From an uncultured Dorea sp. (GTDB lineage: Bacteria > Bacillota > Clostridia > Lachnospirales > Lachnospiraceae), in NCBI GenBank assembly GCA_910584615.1, contig CAJUAM010000029.1, positions 1 through 39,247 on the forward strand: 39,247 bases of DNA. Direction: 5' to 3'. Shown here in pieces: positions 33,292-39,247 of this stretch. Position numbers and translations under genes: made by a program. The stretch's first letter is position 1. Every line of letters begins with the position of its first letter. The notes beneath the pieces are model-generated. The model saw only the letters and a program-made list of their open reading frames with translations, did not search any database and had not been told where the DNA came from.

Positions 33292-35487
33292 TCACACTTC
33301 ACTCTGACGTATAAAATGATACAATCTGCTCACTGCGTCTCCCTGTTCAAAATCAATCACTAATCCGCCTTTCATCAGCATCTCGCCTGTAAATCTGTCC
33401 TGTGTGCCTTCCAGCCTGTATACTGCCTTTTCCTCAAGTCCCTGAAGCTTTATCTTTTTTCCGTGGAAAGTCGGAACACACTGCACCTGGACGAAGGTCA
33501 TAAGCGCTTCGCTCTTATCTTTTGCCGCTACAAGGAAGCAGTCATATTTATGGTTTTCTCTATAGGAGGCTATCCGGTAGTAATCCCCTTCCCTTACCAG
33601 ATCATTGTACTTATGGTACATCTCCACCTGCTCCGGGATCATCTGCCGGTCTTTTTCTGAAATCTCTGTGATATCCAACTCATAGCCGAATGTTCCCGCA
33701 AGGGCTACATTTCCTCTCGTCTCAAATGGTGTGATCCGTCCCGTCATATGGTTCGGGCAGTCGCTCACATGAGCTCCCATAGTTGACAATGGATAGAGAA
33801 GCGCCGTCCCCTCCTGTATGGACAGCCTTTCTATGGCATCCGTATCATCACTGCACCAGATCTGGGGGCTGTAGTAAAGCATCCCCGCATCAAATCTTCC
33901 GCCGCCGCTGGAACAGTTCTCAAGGAGCAGATCCGGGAACTCATTCACAAGCCTCTCCTGCATCTCATAAAGTCCCAGCACATAACGGTGGAACAGCTCC
34001 TGCTGGAAGTCCCCTCCAAGATAACTGCTCCCAAGGTCACTGAGCTGGCGGTTCATATCCCATTTTACATAGGAAATAGGCGCGCTCCTTAATATCCTCG
34101 CCACACATTCATAAGCATAGTCTACCACCTCAGGATTAGACAGATCAAGTACATACTGGGCCCTGCTCTGGGTTGCCATACGTCCCGGAATATGGATAGC
34201 CCAGTCTTTATGCTCCCGGTACAGATCCGAATCCGGCGAGATCATCTCCGGCTCGAACCAGATTCCGAATTCCAGACCAATCGCTCTTACCTGTTCCGCA
34301 AGATACTTAAGACCGCCTGTAATCTTCTCTTCATTTACCGTCCAATCACCAAGAGAACTATCGTCATTGTTGCGCTTTCCAAACCAGCCGTCGTCCATGA
34401 CAAGCATCTCAATTCCCGCTTTTTTTGCTTCTCTCGCTATATCTAAAAGTTTTTCCGTATCAAAGTCAAAATACGTAGCCTCCCAGTTATTAATGAGAAT
34501 CGGCCTCTTCTTGTGAAGATAAGGGCTCCGTATCATATGGCCGCGGTAAAAATCATGGAAGGAACGGCTCATTTTCCCAAATCCTTCTCCCGAAAATGTA
34601 AGCACGGCTTCCGGCGCCTGAAATTCCTCGCCGCCCTTTAAATTCCAGCAAAAATCCTCACTGTTTATCCCCATCACCATACGCACCGCATCATGCTGGT
34701 TTAATTCTGCCTCTGCGACAAAATTGCCAGAATACACAAAATTCATAGCATACACACGTCCTGTCTGCTGGTTCGTCCCAGGTGTCACAAGCGCCATAAA
34801 CGGGTGCTCCTGATGACTGGATTCACCCTTAGCCGAAGACACCATCTGCTTTCCGTACGCAAGCCTTCTTCTCTGGATCTGCCGCTCTCTTGCCCATCCT
34901 CCTGTCAGCGTAACCATCTCGAATTCTTCATCATCCATATCAAGACATGCAGAAAAGACCTTCTCTATCTTCAGATGTTCTTTCCCCTCATTGATCAGCC
35001 TGACATTTCTGGCAATAACGTCTGTCTTTTCAAATACAGAATAAGAAAGAACAACTTTAAGGTTCAATACACTGTCCACACACACGATCTGTAATGTCTC
35101 CACTTCCTCCTCTGTCCCAAAGGCTGCCGGAAGTCCTTTAAGCTTTGGCTTACCCCTGCTTATATCATAAGAATCATAAAGAATCTCACAGCCCCGGCTG
35201 CCTGCCTCGCCTCTCACATCCAGACAGCTCTCCCTGTAATCTCCGATTCCTCCCATGGGATATTCTGTAGGAAAGAAGTCGAGGAAGGAGGATTTCTCCC
35301 TCGGCAGCGCCGACGGCGTATACGGACGCTCCTTTGTCCTCAGCAGATATGCTGCATCCGCGCTTTCTATATACTCCCCATAATAAACATGGCCCACATA
35401 CCCTTCCGGCGTAAGACCAATCATATATGTAGTATTCTTTGTATCCAGTTTAAATATTTTCTGTTTGTCATAATATCTGATCGCCAT
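33292..35487 (-). CDS. GH36 alpha-galactosidase
   Basis: This intracellular enzyme (no signal peptide) removes terminal alpha-1,6-galactose from raffinose, stachyose, melibiose and galactomannan fragments. The 731-residue product has the N-terminal beta-sandwich, the (beta/alpha)8 barrel with WEATYFDF near 335, MDDGWFGKRNNDDSSLGDW near 364 and WFEPEMISPDSDLY near 410, the nucleophile Asp477 in YVKWDMNR, ENCSSGGGRFD near 523 and the acid/base Asp547 in CSDDTDA. This is the full-length AgaA type. ATG 35487 follows AAGGAGG by seven bases. It stands alone under its own promoter with no sugar transporter beside it. Confidence 0.96.
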   Translation of the reverse strand: MAIRYYDKQKIFKLDTKNTTYMIGLTPEGYVGHVYYGEYIESADAAYLLRTKERPYTPSALPREKSSFLDFFPTEYPMGGIGDYRESCLDVRGEAGSRGCEILYDSYDISRGKPKLKGLPAAFGTEEEVETLQIVCVDSVLNLKVVLSYSVFEKTDVIARNVRLINEGKEHLKIEKVFSACLDMDDEEFEMVTLTGGWARERQIQRRRLAYGKQMVSSAKGESSHQEHPFMALVTPGTNQQTGRVYAMNFVYSGNFVAEAELNQHDAVRMVMGINSEDFCWNLKGGEEFQAPEAVLTFSGEGFGKMSRSFHDFYRGHMIRSPYLHKKRPILINNWEATYFDFDTEKLLDIAREAKKAGIEMLVMDDGWFGKRNNDDSSLGDWTVNEEKITGGLKYLAEQVRAIGLEFGIWFEPEMISPDSDLYREHKDWAIHIPGRMATQSRAQYVLDLSNPEVVDYAYECVARILRSAPISYVKWDMNRQLSDLGSSYLGGDFQQELFHRYVLGLYEMQERLVNEFPDLLLENCSSGGGRFDAGMLYYSPQIWCSDDTDAIERLSIQEGTALLYPLSTMGAHVSDCPNHMTGRITPFETRGNVALAGTFGYELDITEISEKDRQMIPEQVEMYHKYNDLVREGDYYRIASYRENHKYDCFLVAAKDKSEALMTFVQVQCVPTFHGKKIKLQGLEEKAVYRLEGTQDRFTGEMLMKGGLVIDFEQGDAVSRLYHFIRQSEV

Positions 35488-35525
35488 ATCATAGCCTCCT
35501 TCTGTCAAAATCCGTCAATATCACG

Positions 35526-35554
35526 AATTTATCACCATTCTGTTTTGATGTCAA
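35526..35554 (-). promoter_or_regulatory. Promoter of the alpha-galactosidase gene
   Basis: On the - strand a consensus TTGACA (35554-35549) and TAAATT (35531-35526) are spaced by 17 bases, 38 bases before the ATG. Confidence 0.72.
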
Positions 35555-35604
35555 TATGATTTATGGCCCATTCAGAAAATTGTCCGTCCAACATGAAATA
35601 TCCA

Positions 35605-35633
35605 TTGAAAAATCATTGTTTTTCAGCGATAAT
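35605..35633 (+). promoter_or_regulatory. Promoter of the 116-residue gene
   Basis: TTGAAA at 35605-35610 and GATAAT at 35628-35633 are spaced by 17 bases, followed by AGAGGAGG and the ATG at 35659. Confidence 0.68.
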
Positions 35634-35658
35634 GATAAAGAAGAGGAGGTCTTAAATC

Positions 35659-36009
35659 ATGATAACCGAACGCTTTTTAAAACATCCGGGATTTCTTTAT
35701 GAACTGAAAGGAAACTATTACTTTTTAGGAAAATGGATCTGTAAAGAATGCACCGATACCGATGCTGCTGACTGCGTGTTTATGTACCGCATGAATCGGA
35801 ACGCAAAAGAAAACACGGAAACTAATATGTATTTTCAAAAAATCCGTGCTTATGCAGACTTTGCGTTAGAAGTCCCTTATAACCCGGCAAAGATCAAAAA
35901 GGACATGACTGCATTGCTCGAACCTCTATCAGAAGACGAGATTTCTGTGCTTCAGAAACAATTAGATGACTTTGAAGAAGACTACAGAAAATACTGCACA
36001 GTAGGTTAG
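35659..36009 (+). CDS. Small soluble protein of unknown function
   Basis: I do not recognise the 116-residue product. It has no signal peptide or membrane helix. The first half is rich in aromatic residues (FLKHPGFLYELKGNYYFLGKWI) and has two Cys in KECTDTDAADC; the second half is charged and helical, ending in LSEDEISVLQKQLDDFEEDYRKY, which may be a coiled coil. It is supported as a gene by a good promoter, AGAGGAGG at the right distance and a terminator directly after the stop codon. It is a single-gene unit between alpha-galactosidase and the FNT-like gene. Confidence 0.78.
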   Translation: MITERFLKHPGFLYELKGNYYFLGKWICKECTDTDAADCVFMYRMNRNAKENTETNMYFQKIRAYADFALEVPYNPAKIKKDMTALLEPLSEDEISVLQKQLDDFEEDYRKYCTVG

Positions 36010-36015
36010 ACAGTA

Positions 36016-36069
36016 AAGGCTGCTCTGTTTTTCTTATATCAAAGAGGATATATCTTCCAGAACAGCCTT
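36016..36069 (+). terminator. Long hairpin terminator after the 116-residue gene
   Basis: AAGGCTGCTCTG at 36016-36027 pairs with CAGAACAGCCTT at 36058-36069 with one mismatch; an inner TATATC/GATATA stem stiffens the loop, and GTTTTCC follows. On the - strand the mismatch becomes a G-U pair, so it could also end the opposing transcript of the FNT-like gene. Confidence 0.7.
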
Positions 36070-36142
36070 GTTTTCCTATATTTTTCCAGTATTTCTTATG
36101 ATTTCTTGATAAAATCTTTAACTTCATCTCAGTAAATATATT

Positions 36143-36724
36143 TTAAGCCGGTTTTTGTACTTCCCCATCCTTTATCAGATAGTGGGTCACGATGGAGCCA
36201 ACAGAATTCCCCGCCACTACGCAGAGAAATTTTCCAAGATTAGCAAGGCTGAAATTAATAGCAAGATATGGAAAATCTGCAATACAGTGTTCAAATCCCG
36301 ACAATATGAACACCATGATACAAAATACCGTAATAACTGTATTTTTACAGTACACTGCAACAAACATCAATACACCGCAGAAACATCCGAAAATAAACAT
36401 TGCAAGAAAACTTGCGGAAAATTTATTACCCGATACCTCCAAAAGCTTTTCCATCACATTTTTTTTCTGGGACGCTATAGCAAGAGTCGGTATCAGCACC
36501 CCAAAAAGATTTCCCAAAAGCATAACCCCTAAATCCTTTGCAGGAACAGTCATCACAAAACCGATCTTTCCAGTATAAAGCTTTAACCCGCAGTGGATGA
36601 TCGTAAGAAGTGCCAGCGAAAACAGCATTGCTCCGGCATAACGGTTCTCAGATACTGTATTGATCACAACTCCGATTCCTACAAGCGCACCGCTTAATAT
36701 AGACTGCCTGATCATCGTATTCAT
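36143..36724 (-). CDS. Compact formate/nitrite transporter family protein
   Basis: The 193-residue protein is a six-helix member of the formate/nitrite transporter (FNT) family, pentameric channels for small anions. Helices lie at about 7-25, 30-50, 62-85, 103-125, 128-147 and 155-185. Family signs are SGALVGIGV in the first helix, KLYTGKIGF at the loop after the second, and GFEHCIADF carrying the central pore His. It is about 60-90 residues shorter than FocA or NirC because of short loops and termini, but no helix is missing. AAGGAG precedes the ATG. It follows coaBC on the same strand by about 75 bases. The anion carried is unknown. Confidence 0.8.
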   Translation of the reverse strand: MNTMIRQSILSGALVGIGVVINTVSENRYAGAMLFSLALLTIIHCGLKLYTGKIGFVMTVPAKDLGVMLLGNLFGVLIPTLAIASQKKNVMEKLLEVSGNKFSASFLAMFIFGCFCGVLMFVAVYCKNTVITVFCIMVFILSGFEHCIADFPYLAINFSLANLGKFLCVVAGNSVGSIVTHYLIKDGEVQKPA

Positions 36725-36800
36725 AATATAATCTCCTTCGTATTCCCTTATTAATATCTTTTTTCTTGTATTTACTGTTCCTTTTATCTTTACATTCTTT

Positions 36801-37997
36801 TTATTCTTTTCTCATATCAAGAATGCTATCAAGTATGCAGTCTGCCACCTTTTCCTTTTCCATGATCGGAAATTCCTCTTCAAAATCTTTACCTATTATA
36901 GTGACAATATTCGTATCAGTCTCAAAACCAGCCCCCTGAACCTTCAAATTATTTGCCACGATCATATCAAGATTCTTTTTCTCCAGCTTCTTTCTGGAAT
37001 TTTCAAGCATATTTTCTGTTTCCATGGAAAAACCGCATAAAAACTGTCCCGTCTTCTTGTGTGTCCCCAGATAACCCAGGATATCATCTGTCCGTTCCAA
37101 TTCAATCGACATCTGTCCTTCAGACTTTTTTACCTTCTCATCCGCCGCATGACATGGGCGGTAATCCGCCACAGCAGCCGCCTTGATGATAATATCCATA
37201 TCCCCGCTTCTTCCTACCACTGCCTCATACATATCCTTCGCTGAGATTACCGGAACGACTTCTACGAACATCGGCGGCTTTAAAGCCGTCTTTCCTGTCA
37301 CTAAAGTAACAGAGGCTCCCCTAAGCATACAGATCCTGGCAATACTGTATCCCATCTTCCCAGAAGAGTGGTTGGTAATATAGCGGACAGGATCAACAGC
37401 TTCCTGGGTCGGTCCCGCAGTCACCAGTACTCTAAGCCCTTCCATGTCTTTTGGAAACGCGCAGCTTTTATAAACATACTCAATCAGGTTTTCCGGCTCT
37501 GCCATCTTGCCTGCTCCTGTATCCCCGCAGGCCAGATACCCATATGCCGGTTCAGCGATTTCCATGCCGTAACGCCGCAGACGCTCTATGTTATCCTGCG
37601 TTATGGGATTTTCATACATAGCCGTATTCATAGCCGGAGCAATGATTTTCGGACAACGGCATGCCAGCGTTGTCGTCGTCAGCATATCATCCGCGATCCC
37701 ATGGGCGAGCTTCGCGATCACATTTGCCGTAGCAGGCGCAATGATCACTGCATCCGCCTCTTTCGCCAGCGCCACATGCTCTACCTGGAACTCAAAATTC
37801 CGGTCAAAGGTATCCGAAACACACTTATGCCCTGTCAGTGATTCAAACGTAACAGGATTGATAAAATTTTTTGCGTTTTCCGTCATCAGGACCCGTACCT
37901 TAGCTCCTGACTTGACCAGCATACTTGCAAGAGCTGCGCTCTTATATGCGGCAATCCCTCCGGTAACTCCAAGAAGAATTGTTTTTCCTTTCAGCAT
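36801..37997 (-). CDS. coaBC: Bifunctional PPC synthetase/decarboxylase (CoaBC)
   Basis: CoaBC makes 4'-phosphopantetheine from 4'-phosphopantothenate and cysteine in CoA synthesis. The 398-residue product has the flavin-dependent decarboxylase half first, with GVTGGIAAYK, catalytic His74 (VEHVALAKEAD), the APAMN motif and the active-site Cys in YLACGDTGAGKM; and the CTP-dependent synthetase half second, with VTAGPTQEAVDPVRYITNHSSGKMG, AAAVADYRP and KVKKSE. Order and length are typical. ATG 37997 follows GGAGGAG; the longer frame from 38027 has no site. It has its own promoter between recO and the gene start. Confidence 0.96.
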   Translation of the reverse strand: MLKGKTILLGVTGGIAAYKSAALASMLVKSGAKVRVLMTENAKNFINPVTFESLTGHKCVSDTFDRNFEFQVEHVALAKEADAVIIAPATANVIAKLAHGIADDMLTTTTLACRCPKIIAPAMNTAMYENPITQDNIERLRRYGMEIAEPAYGYLACGDTGAGKMAEPENLIEYVYKSCAFPKDMEGLRVLVTAGPTQEAVDPVRYITNHSSGKMGYSIARICMLRGASVTLVTGKTALKPPMFVEVVPVISAKDMYEAVVGRSGDMDIIIKAAAVADYRPCHAADEKVKKSEGQMSIELERTDDILGYLGTHKKTGQFLCGFSMETENMLENSRKKLEKKNLDMIVANNLKVQGAGFETDTNIVTIIGKDFEEEFPIMEKEKVADCILDSILDMRKE

Positions 37998-38064
37998 AAT
38001 ATTTACTCCTCCTAAAATTGTGAACAATTTCTTAGAATTTACAGATTACTCAACTTCTGTTTTG

Positions 38065-38093
38065 ATGATAGCATAGTCCAAATTTATTTACAA
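38065..38093 (-). promoter_or_regulatory. Promoter of coaBC
   Basis: On the - strand TTGTAA (38093-38088) and TATCAT (38070-38065) are spaced by 17 bases; TG one base before the -10 adds an extended element (TGcTATCAT). Confidence 0.65.
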
Positions 38094-38140
38094 CCGACAA
38101 CTTATCTGATTTTAATTCTGCTTTTTGCTGCTGTCCTTTC

Positions 38141-38884
38141 CTACTCCCCAATCGTCTCCAGTATTTCCAGCGACTTAAACTTCTTTCCCACATATTCCTC
38201 CATATACGCCCCCACAACTTCCCCCAGCTCAAAAAGTACATCCTCTTTCACCACAAAAGTATAAAGCTTTTCCACCGGTGTTGCCACAATATACTGAAGC
38301 GCATACAAAGTAGAGGGCAAAAGCTTCCTCCCATCCTTTGCCCGCTCTTCACACGCACTGCACAAAAGCCCGCCCCTTTTGACGCTAAACACCTTTTCTC
38401 TCTCTGTATCCCTGCAGCAGACGCACGAAAATACCTGAGGCCCCTCTCCGTTGACGCACACCGTCTTAAGCTCATAGATATAGCGGATCAGACGATTTGG
38501 GATATGGGGGTTTACAAGGGCGCGGAGTGTCTGATAAAGGAGCTTTAACATCTGCGTCTCATCGTTCGCCTCTCTTGCATAGTAACTTGCAAGTTCCAGA
38601 AAATAGAAGCCGTAATAAGCTCCCTCTACATCCATCCGCAGTTCTTCAAAATAATTGGAAACAGAGGCCGACATCATCGTATACGATGTCCGCCCCTCAT
38701 AGACTTCAAATGTTCCGAATGTAAATGGGCTTGTCACTCCTACAAGCGCACTGTTTGGCTTTCTCGCTCCCCTTGCGAATGCGGAGATCTTCCCCCGCTC
38801 TTTCGTAAGAAGCACGATACGTCTGTCATATTCCCCTGCCGGCGCTGCTGACAGCACCATCCCAGTCAATGTAATCTGATTCAC
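38141..38884 (-). CDS. recO: DNA repair protein RecO
   Basis: RecO works with RecF and RecR to load RecA on SSB-coated gaps. The 247-residue product has the N-terminal OB fold (TLTGMVLSAAPAGEYDRRIVLLTKERGKISAFARGAR), a helical middle and a zinc finger of two Cys pairs (CVCC near 153 and CSAC near 176). The start is GTG at 38884, with AAGGAG nine bases upstream; it matches the family N-terminus better than any internal ATG. The first 59 bases lie inside the end of the YqzL-like gene in another frame. It follows era and the YqzL-like gene. Confidence 0.94.
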   Translation of the reverse strand: MNQITLTGMVLSAAPAGEYDRRIVLLTKERGKISAFARGARKPNSALVGVTSPFTFGTFEVYEGRTSYTMMSASVSNYFEELRMDVEGAYYGFYFLELASYYAREANDETQMLKLLYQTLRALVNPHIPNRLIRYIYELKTVCVNGEGPQVFSCVCCRDTEREKVFSVKRGGLLCSACEERAKDGRKLLPSTLYALQYIVATPVEKLYTFVVKEDVLFELGEVVGAYMEEYVGKKFKSLEILETIGE

Positions 38885-39002
38885 TACTTATATCTCCTTC
38901 GTAGCGTCCCATCACCTGACTGCAGATCGTGATTCCTCTGTAAGTCAGATAATCTGTTATTTTTCCCGTCTTTGCAAAACGGTTCCAGTATATCTCTTCC
39001 AT
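38826..39002 (-). CDS. YqzL-like small protein between era and recO
   Basis: The 58-residue frame begins MEEIYWNRFAKTGKITDYLTYRG, which resembles the small YqzL proteins found between era and recO in Bacillota (a Trp near residue 6, then F-x-x-TG-x-I-x-x-YL). GAGGTGA stands four bases before the ATG. It reads on to a TGA at 38826, 59 bases into recO; the last 20 residues use recO DNA in another frame and are probably not functionally constrained. Function is unknown; relatives are small soluble proteins. Position between era and recO is the main support. Confidence 0.72.
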   Translation of the reverse strand: MEEIYWNRFAKTGKITDYLTYRGITICSQVMGRYEGDISSESDYIDWDGAVSSAGRGI

Positions 39003-39087
39003 GTTATCACCTCATCTTGTACACGTATTACGGTATACCCTTTGGTATGAAACTTTCAAGATTAGATTCCCCCATGGAAGGTCTGTT

Positions 39088-39247
39088 CTATTCGTCTTCC
39101 CGATATCCAAAATTTTTCATCAGATATTCGCTGTCCCGCCAGTCTTTCTTCACTTTTACCCAAAGCTTAAGGTTTACTTGGCATTCCAGCATTTTTTCAA
39201 TCTCAAACCGCGCCGTGCTGCCGATTTTTTTCAACATATTTCCTTGT
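39088..39247 (-). CDS. era: GTPase Era, C-terminal fragment (cut by window edge)
   Basis: Only the last 52 residues of Era are in the window; the start lies beyond the right edge. Era is an essential GTPase that binds 16S rRNA and aids 30S assembly. The visible part is the end of the KH RNA-binding domain: QGNMLKKIGSTARFEIEKML, then VNLKLWVKVKKDWR and EYLMKNFGYREDE before a TAG at 39088-39090. The match to the Era C-terminus is clear and the era-yqzL-recO order is the usual one in Bacillota. The 85 bases to the next start hold no visible terminator, so the three genes are probably one operon. Confidence 0.93.
   Translation of the reverse strand, partial: QGNMLKKIGSTARFEIEKMLECQVNLKLWVKVKKDWRDSEYLMKNFGYREDE

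Noticed and set aside
1..39247. tRNA genes, insertion sequences, attachment sites or phage genes
   Set aside because: No cloverleaf, transposase or integrase motif, terminal inverted repeat or target duplication was recognised on either strand.

Overview
The window reads as chromosomal DNA from a low-to-mid GC Gram-positive anaerobe of class Clostridia, most likely family Lachnospiraceae. The reasons are the gene families present (a DUF5721-like protein, a CspB-type subtilase without signal peptide, clostridial MBOAT/DHHW/SGNH proteins, HPr kinase, a CbiK-type anaerobic cobaltochelatase), the strong AGGAGG ribosome sites and the compact ATGA-overlapped operons. No species name can be supported. 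There are no tRNA or rRNA genes, insertion sequences, phage genes or CRISPR arrays, and no gene-free stretch longer than about 200 bases.

Layout. 1-2.9 kb: end of an anaerobic cobalt/cobalamin operon (cbiN, cbiQ, cbiO, cbiK; + strand). 3-4.2 kb: pncA-like hydrolase and yigZ (- strand). 4.3-7 kb: class A penicillin-binding protein with a long acidic and proline-rich tail, closed by a perfect 18-bp bidirectional terminator. 7-12.8 kb (- strand): ftsH, then uvrC, hprK and a ROK glucokinase. 13-16.1 kb (+ strand): DUF1846 protein and pyrG. 16.2-26.4 kb: a nine-gene, tightly packed - strand run, read from its promoter at about 26.45 kb as SGNH-like protein, MBOAT acyltransferase, DHHW-like protein, rluF, ligA, clpX, subtilase, small coiled-coil protein, lspA-like protein. 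26.5-28.1 kb: DUF5721-like gene converging on a membrane-anchored C39-like protein. 28.2-31 kb (+ strand): a three-gene cluster of two esterases and an ATP-grasp ligase with its own promoter and terminator. 31-36 kb: dtd, an EamA exporter, a YwaF-like membrane protein, a GH36 alpha-galactosidase and a small unknown gene. 36.1-39.2 kb (- strand): era (partial), a YqzL-like small protein, recO, coaBC and a compact formate/nitrite-type channel.

Most of this is housekeeping: cell wall, DNA repair, protein quality control, nucleotide and CoA synthesis. Two parts stand out. First, the SGNH-MBOAT-DHHW cassette looks like a cell-surface O-acyl transfer system, yet residues normally conserved for chemistry are replaced in all three proteins (GDS to GDF and H to R in the SGNH protein, DHHW to DKNW in the DHHW protein, RWH to RWM in the MBOAT protein), while the frames are long and intact and have a near-consensus promoter. 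That suggests repurposing more than decay. Second, the esterase-esterase-ATP-grasp cluster has intact catalytic motifs and looks like a small self-contained pathway for a metabolite or conjugate that I cannot name.

Start codons were moved from the longest frame to the ATG with the better ribosome site for cbiK, the pncA-like gene, the glucokinase, hprK, uvrC, ftsH, the 98-residue-frame gene before lspA, rluF, the MBOAT gene, the C39-like gene, the first esterase, dtd, the alpha-galactosidase and coaBC.
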